Notes under the pieces: generated by a model
What the model saw: only the letters and a program-made list of their open reading frames with translations
Databases searched by the model: none
Told to the model about the DNA's origin: nothing
Part shown: piece after piece, positions 41,901 through 52,291 of the stretch
Layout of the letters: the number at the start of each line of letters is the position of its first letter
Position numbering within the stretch: position 1 is the stretch's first letter
Assembly: GCA_024195265.1 (NCBI GenBank)
Contig: JAJLRJ010000002.1
Span: forward strand, 14,488,254 to 14,552,253
Length of the DNA: 64,000 nt
From: Dendrophyllia cribrosa
Taxonomy: Eukaryota > Cnidaria > Anthozoa > Scleractinia > Dendrophylliidae
Reading direction: 5' to 3'
Made by a program: the position numbers and the translations under genes

Positions 41901-44900
41901 GAATTAGTTATTTTAATTAACCAAGTTAAGATCTACATGTACGTAAATATAGTGCATGCCACAACAGAACAGAGTAAACACTGGTAGCCAGATGCAATAA
42001 GTTAACCAGTCAGTTCACTCTTGAACAGTCTGTGACCTCTGTTTCTTTACCAAATATTCCCTGCAGATTGTCAAAACCTCCGGTAACAGAAAGGGTATGC
42101 AAACAGCCTCCCGAAGGGCATGTCTTCACCAAAGGATGTCACTTTTAGAAATATAATACATAATTAACCCAGCTCTTGAAATAAATTGACAGAATGTGTC
42201 TCTTGCAATTATTTACTTTTGTAAGCTATTAAATCCTTCAAGCCCCATTAGTGATAAGCATCAAATTTCTCCTTATAATATCAATGCTTTTAAAACCCTT
42301 TAACTTCCAAGAGTGCCAAACATTGAAATTCAAGAAAAATCCCAAATTTCAATTTGTAAAATATTGAAAAACAAAATTACATGGTACCATGCAAAAGTAC
42401 TGCCGAAGATGTTTCATTTGAATGGTCACACCATAGGACTTCATCCACAGACTCAAAAGTTAGAACTACTGTACATTTTACATGTCTTCATAATAAGTGG
42501 GAGTGAAATGGTTAAAGAATCTGACCCGCCCAGTTTGCATTGCGCGCGTCTATTATTGTTATGATATGGCTCTATTCCATATTTGGGCATGCATATCATC
42601 TCTTGCACAAGTGAATTTCTCATCTACAATACAGTATGGACTTTTGGGGGCCCTGAAAATGGCAGATGAACCAATGTGGGTGCATGCGCAATGCAAACTG
42701 AGTGGGTCAGATTCTTTAATCAAAATAATAATAATAATAATTTAGAGCATTTTACAAAGTCTCAATGCTCTTACATTACCCTAACATGAAACCTAAGAAT
42801 CCTACAAGAAGAAAACTATAGACTGTAGTGCTACTATAATACTGCTATGATACAATACAATATGCAAGAATAATAAAATTACCCCCCCCCCCCCCACACA
42901 CTTAACAGATGTTAGTAGCAAATTTATCTATACTGAGAATCTAAAGCTGCCTAATTCACACGGCAAACATAAGTTGGCAACCTAATGTTTTCACTCAACA
43001 ATCTTTCAGAACGTCAACATCAGTCACAGGCATGGGTGTCAAATCTTAAGATTATATTGTGCAGGTTTTGATTCTTTGAAATTAAAGGATGGCATTTGAC
43101 AAACATTCACGTGTCAAATGCAAATTTGCTAATGCAAAAAAGTTGGCCAAAAATTTGGTAAGAATTATAGAAACTTGTTCTAATTGTCGTCAGCAGTTTG
43201 CCAACATACTTGCAAACTGTTAATGTCAGGTTTTCACTCGCCAACTTATGTTTGCCAACACTTTGTTTGTTAACTTATAGTAAATGTCATGTGAAGGTAC
43301 AGCTGTAGCTAAAGTGGTACATGTAGCTCAGAGATTTTGGTATTGATAGTTTTTGCAAAGTGTTTTTTTACCCAAATTAATTCATGAATGTGAACTAAGT
43401 ATTTTCCTCTTGGTTTATTGCAGGGACATCTGATGGCACTGAATCGCACATCAATGACACTCATGGCGGGCACTGTAATGATACACAGAATGGAATATTC
43501 ATGAAAATAGAAGTCTACGTTTGCAAGAAGAGTAATCGGACATATACAGGTACTGAGTAAGATGCTGAAAAGCAGGTGCATGTAATGAGGATGTTTTAAT
43601 TCAAGGGTTCCATGGAAAGAAAGGGTGAACAGTTAGTTGGCCTTGAAATTCATATTACTCTGAACGTGTGAATTACAAATTAATGCAAATTAATTATTAA
43701 AATTAATTATTGTCTTTAACTCCCGGCGTAGCCAATCAATAAAAATTTGTACCGATTTATGAATCGATAAATCGGTAAAAATTGATAAATTAGATTTGAT
43801 CGATATTGATTGTATCGACCAATCGGTACAAATCGATGACACACTCATTTGTTTTATCGTTTTTTTCTCGATTTTCATCGATTTTTAACAAGTGAATTTT
43901 TGGCCTTTAAAATCAATTATAATCGCCTTTATTTATTAAAATCAAGAGACAACAAGTAAATACAATTTTCTTTTATTCAACACAACAAACGTTTACTGCC
44001 CAGGTTCACTTTGACTGGCTTTCTCTACGCCAGTTGACTGCGACGTCGATGTCCCTGTCACTTTCTGAACTTCTTATGGTTGCTTTTCTGTTGATTTACC
44101 GAGCACTACTAGAACTGTTTTCAGCTATTTGTTTCCAACTTGCCTGTGTTCGTCTCGAAGATACATGAATGCAATTCGCTACAGCTGAGCACGTATCCAT
44201 CTAAAGCTAATCTAAACAGTGAATTATAAGTTTTATTATTGTTGTTATATTATACAGGTAGTTATTGTTCTTGTTAATCTATTCGGTGCCAAATTGTAGC
44301 CATCATGGTGGTAGATCTATGTTACCAAGGCCAAGGAAAATAAAAGAAGCTGACTGAATCTTACCACAATTTCACATGTACAAGTAATTTTTATATTCAT
44401 ATAAACCTTTTATTAGGAGACCTAGAAAAATATTTCCCATCATATTTACTTGTGAATAATAGTAGTTGCTGCATTGTTATTTCTATGTTGCCGACAATGT
44501 AAAATTTTTTCTGCATTTATCGTTTGCCTTGTTTTATTTATCGTTTCGTATTTCTTGTGAACGTGAAAAACTCCTTAACGTTACAAATGGGGAAGTAAAC
44601 ATGTTTAAATGAATAAGTACATTTTGTTCATTGTACTATTACCAGCTATTTTTATGCCAAAAACAAACAAAGAATGTTTTCCGTTAGAAATCGATAAAAT
44701 CAAACAAAATTGAGAATATGGATTTGACACACTGAATTGTTTTATCGATTCCTACCGATTTACGTTACCAATCAATAAAAATCACTTGATTTTTATCGAT
44801 TTTTAATAGTACCGATTTTTATTGATTATAGGCTACGCCAGGTTTAACTCCAAACTTGCTTTTAAGCCAAGAAAAAGCAAGGGTGCATTTGAAGACGTCG

Positions 44901-47900
44901 GAGCATGTCCAACCTATGTCGAATTTGAGACCTTTTTTTTTTCGCGCTCATTTTGCCTCATTTTTGGCATGTGAGCTACAAATTAATTGCAAAACATTGT
45001 TCAGAATTTTTTATGCTGTAGTTTCCGTCGTTTTAGAGAAATAACGTATGCAAAAAACAAAAATTAACTAAACTCCCTGTCTTTCCGTTGAATCCCGCTC
45101 AAGAAAATGAATCCCAAAGTTTACCCGAATTTCTCGATTTTATGCCGAGGTTTTTTCACTTCAGATGGCCAAGTTTGGACCCGTGCCGCTAAATCCCGCT
45201 CAAGAAAAATTTATCCCAAAGTTCATTCCCTCAAAATCGCTTCATTTTTATCGCCGATGGTCAGCAAAGGTGTCGCAAAGCATGTCGGGATATCAATGGC
45301 AACATCGAGCACGTAATGCCCACCGAAACAAAATACGGAAAATATTATAAGTCTCGAAGCACTTCGAATATCGGGCATTTCGACTACGGCACAGGATGGC
45401 AAATGGGCACAACTCACAACACTGCCACTTTTCTGATCCGAAGTGATTCCAGACTTTCCCGCCGGCTCCGTCTTGCCAACCAACGTCTATTTTCACCTCG
45501 AGTGCGAAATGGCGATTTAGACACAAGGTGGGACAAGAAACACGACTCGTTTCTTTGACAGGTGCTAGAGACTTACGGATTTCAGGACTTAATGATGTCC
45601 TTCCATCACCGGACGGGCCTCAAACATACACACGCTACGGACGATGTGTTAACCGAAGCGAACTCGCGATCGATAAGCGAGCCAGGCGCGCGTAAATAGC
45701 GGTATTTTTGTTCAGGTTGTTGGCACTGGTCAAGAGCATTGCGGTCGCATAGTCTCACGGCCAATCTGCTTTTAATGGCATCGTTTTGGAGCACGTTTCG
45801 TACAGTTTTGAAAGGAACTACGCTCGGATGTACGGTCAAATCACTAGAGGGCCAGAACTCATCTTTCTTCAGGTAGTTTAGTTGGAAAAATTTCCGTATA
45901 ACCCCATACATTTATTATGCATGCATACTTCATTAATTATGTATGCGCGCTATTGTTTTCTTAAACAATGGCAATTCCCGCGTGTATTGAATATATGCAT
46001 CACTAATCGCTACTTACTTCAACAATAAAAATGGATTTAGTTGCGTCGTCTCGTTTTTTTTCTTTCTCCCGCTTTCTTCTCCTTCTCATCTCCGCTCCTC
46101 TTTCCCCAGTCTTTTCTCTTCTCAGTTTCTCGTCCCAGTCTTCTTCTCGGTTTCCTTTTTTCCTTTTTATTTCGGCGGCACCGTATTTCGAACCGTGACC
46201 CCTTGATCACATCTGGAGTATTAGTCCATCTGCTATACCATTACACCACAAGAGCTCGTTGAAAGTTCCCGACCAATAATTACTTTTTATTCATAAGTTC
46301 TATGTTAATTACTAAAAATCTACATAACAATTTAACCCCAACTCCCATAACAGTTTACACGTAGGAATCCTTGTCATGCCTTTGCTATTGGTTAACTGGG
46401 AGAATAAAAAGCAACTTATTTCCATGCAAGTTTCTCTCACTCAGTTGTCCTTCAACCGCATTATCACTATCATTTAGTTATGTCAAAAGTACCTCCGTCT
46501 TCGTCTTCGTCTCCGTCTACGTCTTCGTCTGTCCCATCGTGTGCGTCCTCTCGTCCTTTCGTCAAGTTCAATTGGTTTTCGTTGTGTTGTCTACTACAAG
46601 ATCACGAACGGTGCATAGATTGGTGCAAGGAACAGAACCTACTCGCGTCGGCCGTGAGGTGTCCAAGGCCTGAATGCTGCAAAGCACTCAGCTGGACGAA
46701 ACGCGCGAAATCGCGAGACGGGTTTGAGTGGCGATGCTCGAAGAGACATTGTAATGGCATGGCTACACTGCGCCAGAACTCATGGTTTTTTGGTAGCAAG
46801 CTTCCCATTCAAAAAATATTAGCCCTAACTTACGCTTGGGCGCACAAATATACCATTAAACAAGCAGTGCATGAGACCTCGCTAGACGATGAGACCACGT
46901 CTACAGAAACGGTGATAGATTGGTATAACTATTGCCGGGAGGTTTGTGCCTACAGAATCATGCAACATCATGCGGGGCAAATAGGCGGACCAGGTACAAC
47001 TGTTGAGATTGACGAGTCCAAGTTTGGCAAAATGAAGTACCACAGAGGCCGCTACATCGAAGGACAGTGGGTCTTCGGCGGCCTTTGCCGCCAAACGAAG
47101 GCCTGCTTCCTTGTTCCGGTAGAGCGCAGGGATAAAGATACTCTTTTGCCAATTATACGCGCTCACATATTGCCAGGAACCCGCGTGATGAGTGACAAGT
47201 GGAGAGCTTATGATTGCCTACAAGACGAGGGCTATGAACATCTCACAGTTAACCACAGCCTAAACTTCGTAGACCCAGACACCGGTGCTCACACGCAGGG
47301 CATCGAAAATACATGGTGGGGAGTAAAGCGAGGTCTGCCCCGTACAGGAACATCCAAAGATCTCTTCGAAAGCTACCTACAGGAGTTTTTGTGGCGTAAG
47401 CATTATGGAGAGGATCCCTTTGGAAACATCATCAAGCATATCGCTGAACTTTACGAGGTGCACAAAGACCCGTAAAGTGTTCCGCGTACCAATCTATGCA
47501 CCATTCGTGATCTTCTTTCGTGAAAATAATAATACACCAAGTTAAGATTCAACGCATCGCATCGCAAGCTGGAAAACGGGGAAAAAACACCACAACAACA
47601 TCAACGGTGAGTTTCAATTTATTTTTCTCTGATCGACGCAGTTTCCCTAACCCTCATTTAAAAGCTAACCTTTCGCGCCCAACGCTACGTTTTTAATTTT
47701 TCCCTCGCACTACAACTCGAAAAACATGGAAAACGGCGTATTTTTCTCGACAAATTTTGATGAAAACGCTCATTTTAGACCTAATTTGAAAAAGACTTCG
47801 AAAAAAAAAATGAAAAAAACTTGTATAATTTATGCTATTCCCAAAGGCAGTCTATTGTTTTCTTTATTGTTCTCTTTTATAATAGCGCGTATGCATAATT

Positions 47901-50900
47901 AATGTATGGGGTTATACGGAAATCTTGCCGTTTAGTTCAGTTAATTTCATTTTTTATATACGTTTTTTTCTCTAAAATGACGGGAAAACCAGCATACAAA
48001 TTTCTGAATGATGTTTTGAAGTTAATTTGTAGGTCACATGCCACAAATGAGGCAAAATAAGCGCGAAAAGACAAAAACAGGTCTCAAATTCGACATAGGT
48101 TGGTAATGCTCCGGACGCTTCATTTAATAGAAAGGATGCACTTATTAGTGTATGATTCCTTGATTAATTCTACTCCATCAAAACTGGCTTTCACTCTAAA
48201 GTTGATAAAGTTTTAGTTCACTAGATAAAGTTAGTAATATATATTAATATATGCATGTAATATATTATATACATGTACTAGTTGTGTGTTGGTCTTATCT
48301 CCATCCATTTCTCCCAGGAAACATGCCTGATTCATCTGAAGAAGATTCTCTATATTTTACCTACCAAAGTTAATATGTGTGATTGTGTTTCTTTTGCAGA
48401 TGATAAGTGTAAGGAAGGTGTTGGTGTACTACGATGTCCTGAACCTGATCCTCCAACAACGGCACCAGCTCCAACTCCAACACAGACAACAGCATCAAAA
48501 CCTGATTCTTCAACTACGACTCCAGCTACAACTGAAACATCAACCAACACAACTGGGGAGTTCCAAGAAGGACCTAAACCAGCTCAAACTGGTGATGATA
48601 AACTTAAAAAAGGTATGTTTTGACTAGATATGGGCTACATGATGGTACAAAAAGGTGTACCTGTATGTTTAAGAAACCTTGCTAACTTTTCCTTCTAAAA
48701 TTGTCATCCATGCAAACATGTACTTACACTGAATGCAAATATGGCCGTCAAACAATTTTTTGTTTGGACAGGTTCTCAAGAAAAGAAAAGCAATTGAATA
48801 ATGATAAAGATCAGGTCAAAATAAATCATTGTGTGCATTTTCAAGGCCATAAATTATTCTTATTTTAGGAGAAGTTATAGGCAACCAAATTTTGGGAAAA
48901 ACATGAAAGCGAGGCTAGTCAGGATAGGATGTCTTTTCTCATACAAATGCTTAAAATTTCAGTGAGCTATAACTTTGCAACCGTTAAACCAAAAACACTC
49001 AAACTTTGCAAGATGATACACAGCAGCACTTATTTATGTGATATCATTTTAATTTCTCTGAAAACTTGGCCAAACAAAAAATTGCCTGATAGCCATATTT
49101 ACATTTGGTGTATGTAGTTGGCAAATATTTTTCTCCAAGTTTTTACTTTGTAAAAACATGGATGGGAGAGCATGGGTGATGTATGTAGCAGCCCTTGTTA
49201 GATCTCACACCATCGGATTTATACCTTTTGAGAGAACAATACAACAAACAACAGGAACAATGGCTCTTAATGTTAAGCCCTAAAAACAGAAGCAGTCACA
49301 ACCCTTAAAACAATCTGAGAGCTGCTACACTACCGAAGAGCATGAGCTAGAGAAAATGAATAATCTGAGAATAACTTAATGAACACACTTAAAGATTTCA
49401 TCCATTGTGTTACAACTTAGAACCATCTTTTGTAGCATAATAAACAACATCCCAAGAAAGAACTGCTCAATTTAAACTTTCATTTGAATGGTTAGACTTT
49501 AAGGTTTCATCCACAGACCACAGAACCACCTACATTATGTAAAGTTACTTTACAGCTGATAATAAACAGCACCAAATGAAAGTATACTCTGCTCAATGGC
49601 TTTCATTTGAATGCAGGTCATACTTTAAAGTTGTGTTCGATTGACCCTATTCTGGAAGAAGAATAATTATATTCTGGATTATTCCAGAATAGCCATAATT
49701 CCTTTTGTAGGTCAATAAAATGATTATTCTGTTTCTGGAATAATGCCCGCTATTGATTCCTAGACTTGTTTCTTTTTGTAATTGACGTTTTAAAACTTCT
49801 CTTTCATTTCTTCGTACAAGGAAATGAGGAGAAGCGTCTCTTCTTGACTCCAGGAGTATCCTTTTTTGAGTAACAACTCATTTTCTTCCCACATGGTCGC
49901 CGGCACATGTTCGCCGGCGGTAGCCATTTTGTTTGTTGTTTTGAAAAGGCCGCGAGGGGAGGACGACGGTGACGTCATTATTCTGGATTATTCAAAGTAT
50001 TCTGCTCCCTAGCGCAGAATGCTTGGAATACATTCCATGTATTTTGGAATCGGAATAGCAACTCAATCTAACGGGCATTCAGAGTTATTCCTCTTATTCT
50101 TATTCTGGAATAAGGTCAATCAAACGCACCCTAAGATTTCACTTACAGACTCAAAGCTTAGAACCACCTTAATTTAGAGCATAATAAACAGTATACACTG
50201 TAGTATTTGACTGTACGTGCACTGCTCAAATATTTTCTTTTGAAAGTGATGCTTCAGGATTTCATCCACATACTCAAAAGACCCTATTATTGTTTTTTTT
50301 TTCTTATAAAACCACAGATTCATTTAACTTAACTCAAGGGTTTGAATATAAGAGGGAAATAGTTCAGCAAAAGATTATTAGGACTGAAGTTATTTAATTA
50401 TTATAAGCCACAACTCTTTCTTAGTATAACAGTTACTGTTACAACAGAAACCATTAAAGCCAAGTTGTCTGTTTTTATTAACAACCACTCTTTTCTCTTA
50501 CAGAATTAGAGATGTGGATGACTATTGCAATAGTTTTTGCATGTTTATTTTTTTGTCTTGTTGCAATTATCATCTACCACATATGCAGGTACGTCTTCAA
50601 TGAGTCCACTTAATAACTACATGCAAACTATGAAGTAAAATGTTAACAGAAGATCAGCAAATTAAAGTGACTAATGACATCATGCAACCCAGTCCTGTGG
50701 CATTTGAAAGGAGTTTTTTCTTTATCTTTTTTTGTCCTTCATTTTTGACTTGTGAATATTCAAAGTGTTTAAACGAGTTATAGCAAACTGGAGAAAAATT
50801 CACTGTTCGGTCAATCGCCTGTTAACATTGAGCCCTGGATATGTATTTTTTTTAAATATGTTTTATTTGCATTTAAACAGTGGGGGGGAGGGGGGGGGGT

Positions 50901-52291
50901 ACAGGAGGGTCAAAACCTCCCACTTCCTGTACCCCATTCTCCCGCCTCCTGTACCTTTGTGTCCCTTTGTCTCCCAACTCCCACCCCGACACACGTGTAC
51001 ATGTCATCTCATTCATGACCTATGATGTAACCGACTTGAAAAGGTTTCCAATGTCACTGGAACTAATGCTGTTTTTTTTAGCCCGAGTACGAATTTATGT
51101 TTTCTTGCATATAAAATTTTGTTTTAAGGACGTTAATTGGAAGTCAAAAAATGTTGTTGGGTTGGTTTTTTTGACTGGATGATAAGCAGCAATAAATAAC
51201 AAACCCTTGGCTTTTTTAATTTCTCTCCTGCTTCCCACCGTCGTAGAGACCCCACTTCCCACCCTTTCTTCTCCCGTCTCTTATACCCCTCCCGCCCCCT
51301 GTTCTCCCGGGCTCCCGCCCCCAATAAACAGGTGATGTCTTGTGTTCAGTTTCATAGTTCCCACCATGTTAGCAGTTTGTGACACGTGAGAAATGCTAAC
51401 CATGAAACAATGTCCCTAGCGATGACTCTAAAACTGTAGTTAAGGTTCCCCCACCCTACAGAATGCAGTTTATCGTAAGGTGTATTGCTATTCTGTGCAC
51501 ATGTTTGGCAGTAAAATTTTTGAAAAACAGTTCCATTTCAGCAATATTACAGGTACTTGCAGTAGTATTGCCAATATGCTGGATGGCAGGAGTTTCAATG
51601 ATTTTTTCAAGCCAGTGTCACTGAAATAATGAATCAAAGTAACTGTGTCTCTCAGCATATTTTTGAAATGAAAATCGGGACAAAGAGGTTGGTTTATTTT
51701 AATTACTTGAGTTCAAATATACATCAGAGCTCTGGTGGGTGTCACCTTCTACTGGTATACATTAAAGCCAGTATATGGGTATAACATTAAAAAGCAAAAA
51801 AAAATCTGACTTACTCCACTGTATGTATGAAAAGTTAAGTACTTTTGGAGCACAATCTCAGAAAATGCCTACATGTGTTCTTGTTTGATTTGTTCAGCAG
51901 GAAATGGACAAAAAGAATTGATCACCAGAGTATGGATCGGAAGAGTACTATTAAAAGTACTGCTGAAAGACAAGTGTCAGTAGGTGGCGTGAGCAACCGT
52001 GCTTTCACAAACAGTATGATAAATATTAAAAGTGGGGGAGAGGACGAGAAAAGAACGTCTGACAGCCCCAACCATGTGTTTTATGATGTGGCCAATGTTG
52101 ATGCTTTTAGTGTGAATGAAAACCCTGCAATTAAAAGTAAAGGAATAGACAATGGCAATTCCACACTTGACATTTATGAAAATGAATTGTGGAATGGTCC
52201 TTTCCCAGATGGCAACATTGACTTCCAGAATAATACTAAAGATGTGCTTTATGATAAAGGTGAGAAAAATAAGGGAAACTCTCCCGCTTAG
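35793..52291 (+). CDS. Ephrin-B-like gene, copy 2, complete in six exons
   Basis: Joined exons 35793-35914, 38269-38609, 43424-43549, 48400-48612, 50504-50588 and 51901-52291 give 425 codons plus stop with consistent phases and GT/AG sites. Order: signal peptide (about 1-25), ephrin receptor-binding domain (about 28-200), Thr/Pro stalk, one transmembrane helix (about 270-292) and a tail of about 130 residues. It would be a transmembrane, ephrin-B-type ligand for Eph receptors with reverse-signalling capacity. The tail has tyrosines in VFYDVA, IYENEL and VLYDKG; YENE fits the Grb2-type pYxN docking pattern. The C-terminus is uncertain because a good donor (GTGAGA, 52260) precedes the stop. Introns carry many transposons. 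Confidence 0.85.
37425..37937. mobile_element. 513-bp Harbinger-like MITE in copy 2 intron 1
   Basis: TIR GGGCCCAAGTATATGAGCC / GGCTCATATAATTGGGCCC, flanked by TTA (37422-37424, 37938-37940). The matching copy 1 position (about 3815-3822) is unoccupied with a single TTA. Inside are repeated GCCCGGTTAGCCGG-like words. Confidence 0.85.
38269..38609 (+). CDS. Ephrin copy 2 exon 2: receptor-binding domain core
   Basis: 341 nt, same length and phases as copy 1. Encodes FVADEKNCLSGH, FICPN, ENLWIVYNEAAFNKCDTT, LLLQCNTP and GGRKYYFIG. Joined to exon 1 it gives a continuous ephrin N-terminus. Confidence 0.9.
40586..40750. mobile_element. Ancient pogo/Tigger-like MITE remnant, copy 2 partner
   Basis: Collinear partner of 9163-9330: CAGTACAGTT start, CTCGATAACTTGAACC words and a GGTTCGAGTTATCGAG end. 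The right arm is better kept than in copy 1. Confidence 0.5.
41687..41849. repeat. Foldback element in copy 2 intron 2
   Basis: Partner of 10308-10470. Arms TATGTTGTGGTTCAAA and TTTGAACCACAACATA, with longer inner arms built on GGTTTGAAAA. Confidence 0.8.
42291..42515. repeat. Dispersed MITE-like repeat, copy b
   Basis: Same family as 10952-11188 and 63535-63755. Its right end is the TTAA into which the 200-bp element at 42516 inserted. Confidence 0.6.
42516..42715. mobile_element. 200-bp TTAA-flanked MITE in copy 2 intron 2
   Basis: TIR of about 35 bp (AGAATCTGACCCGCCCAGTT at the left; AACTGAGTGGGTCAGATTCT at the right) flanked by TTAA (42512-42515, 42716-42719). The copy 1 intron shows the single TTAA empty site at 11184-11187. 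Confidence 0.9.
43424..43549 (+). CDS. Ephrin copy 2 exon 3: end of receptor-binding domain
   Basis: 126 nt, phase 1/1, acceptor TTGCAG, donor GTACTG. Encodes the same 42-residue segment as copy 1 apart from one Gln-to-Arg change. The donor is a weaker match than in the other exons; GTAAGA lies seven bases downstream, but using it would put a TGA in frame. Confidence 0.85.
43724..44842. mobile_element. 1.1-kb hAT-like non-autonomous element in copy 2 intron 3
   Basis: Ends CGGCGTAGCC and GGCTACGCCAGG with inner AATCAATAAAAAT arms, flanked by 9-bp direct copies TTTAACTCC (43715-43723, 44843-44851); hAT duplicates 8 bp, so one base is shared with the TIR. Copy 1 has one TTTACCTCC at 14757-14765 with matching flanks, the empty site. 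The subterminal parts are rich in AAATCGAT words. No transposase. Confidence 0.88.
46165..46262 (-). other. Degenerate tRNA-like sequence in the Merlin left arm
   Basis: On the minus strand an A-box-like TGGTGTAATGG and a B-box-like GGTTCGAAAT lie at tRNA-like spacing, with a four-pair stem TGGA/TCCA around a seven-base loop. The T stem does not pair, so it is a tRNA-derived remnant at best, not a working tRNA. Confidence 0.3.
46480..47475 (+). CDS. Merlin transposase (IS1595/ISXO2-like DDE family)
   Basis: 331 residues, one exon, no stops. After a Ser-rich start, cysteines in RCPRPECCKAL (60-70) and WRCSKRHCNG (84-93) form a zinc-ribbon-like N-domain. The DDE catalytic triad is visible as VEIDESKFGK (D178), VMSDKWRAYD (D239) and HTQGIENTWWGVKR (E276), with EGQWVFGG and KDLFESYLQEFLWR typical of the family. 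It would cut and paste the surrounding 2-kb element in the nucleus. Start chosen at the first Met of the frame; a TATA-like AATAAAAAG lies about 80 bases upstream. The family resembles bacterial IS1595, but the eukaryotic setting (intron, TIRs, 8-bp duplication) argues against contamination. Confidence 0.92.
   Translation: MSKVPPSSSSSPSTSSSVPSCASSRPFVKFNWFSLCCLLQDHERCIDWCKEQNLLASAVRCPRPECCKALSWTKRAKSRDGFEWRCSKRHCNGMATLRQNSWFFGSKLPIQKILALTYAWAHKYTIKQAVHETSLDDETTSTETVIDWYNYCREVCAYRIMQHHAGQIGGPGTTVEIDESKFGKMKYHRGRYIEGQWVFGGLCRQTKACFLVPVERRDKDTLLPIIRAHILPGTRVMSDKWRAYDCLQDEGYEHLTVNHSLNFVDPDTGAHTQGIENTWWGVKRGLPRTGTSKDLFESYLQEFLWRKHYGEDPFGNIIKHIAELYEVHKDP
48400..48612 (+). CDS. Ephrin copy 2 exon 4: short Thr/Pro stalk
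   Basis: 213 nt, phase 1/1, acceptor TTTTGCAG, donor GTATGT. Begins DDKCKEGVGVLRC like copy 1, then a Thr/Pro/Ser stretch without the PTTA array, ending DDKLKK. The 5' intron end and the cysteine pair are conserved while the stalk is 43 codons shorter. Confidence 0.85.
49629..50131 (-). mobile_element. 503-bp Harbinger-like element with Myb/SANT-like remnant
   Basis: Inverted ends (TTCGATTGACCCTATTC at the left; GAATAAGGTCAATCAAACGC at the right) flanked by TAA (49626-49628, 50132-50134); copy 1 shows the uninterrupted site near 16633. A minus-strand frame (49978-49790) ends WSQEETLLLISLYEEMKEKF, like the start of a Myb/SANT-like domain found in Harbinger accessory proteins. No transposase. 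Confidence 0.75.
50504..50588 (+). CDS. Ephrin copy 2 exon 5: transmembrane helix
   Basis: 85 nt (phase 1 in, 2 out), donor GTACGT. Encodes ELEMWMTIAIVFACLFFCLV then AIIIYHICR. One codon shorter than copy 1 and diverged in the hydrophobic core; only the flanks ELxMW and IIYHIC are kept. Confidence 0.82.
50878..51330. other. Copy 2 intron 5: G- and C-rich low-complexity stretch
   Basis: A G-run (50881-50900) followed by CTCCCACTTCC- and CTCCCGCC-type words. Not shared with copy 1. Possibly a MITE, but ends are unclear. Confidence 0.35.
51901..52291 (+). CDS. Ephrin copy 2 exon 6: cytoplasmic tail
   Basis: Acceptor TTCAGCAG gives a split Arg codon, then a 129-residue tail with VSNRAFTNS, VFYDVANVDAFSVNENP, LDIYENELWNG, DVLYDKG and an end at GNSPA. 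Several Tyr, Ser and acidic clusters could act in reverse signalling. CAGCAG allows a three-base acceptor shift. A GTGAGA donor at 52260 could splice away the last ten residues; no later exon could be recognised, so I report the open frame to its stop. Confidence 0.78.

Larger units (their letters stand above)
45884..47929 (+). mobile_element. Complete Merlin DNA transposon (2046 bp)
   Basis: TIR GGAAAAATTTCCGTATAACC at the left and the near-matching GGCAAGATTTCCGTATAACC (reverse complement) at the right, extending inward to CATACATTAATTATGCAT. Perfect 8-bp target duplications GTTTAGTT at 45876-45883 and 47930-47937. It carries one uninterrupted transposase gene. Merlin elements are known to make 8-9 bp duplications. 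It looks recent: frame open, target copies identical. Confidence 0.92.
44891..48121. mobile_element. Older long-TIR transposon hosting the Merlin insertion
   Basis: About 185-bp inverted repeats: 44891-45072 (GAAGACGTCGGAGCATGTCC...) match the reverse complement of 47938-48121. Without the nested Merlin and one duplicated target site the element is about 1.18 kb. Possible ATTT target copies flank it. Short internal repeats (AATCCCGCTCAAGAAAA, twice) and no recognised transposase. Superfamily unresolved. Confidence 0.8.
36727..52260 (+). repeat. Tandem duplication unit B (ephrin copy 2 block)
   Basis: Direct repeat partner of 3098-21226, from intron 1 to the tail exon. Exon 1 lies about 0.8 kb before the repeated part. 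Confidence 0.85.

Noticed and set aside
46165..46262. Functional tRNA gene on the minus strand
   Set aside because: The T stem does not pair and the variable region is abnormal.
46480..47475. Bacterial contamination suggested by the IS1595/ISXO2-like transposase
   Set aside because: It lies inside TIRs with an 8-bp target duplication in an intron of an animal gene, as Merlin elements do.
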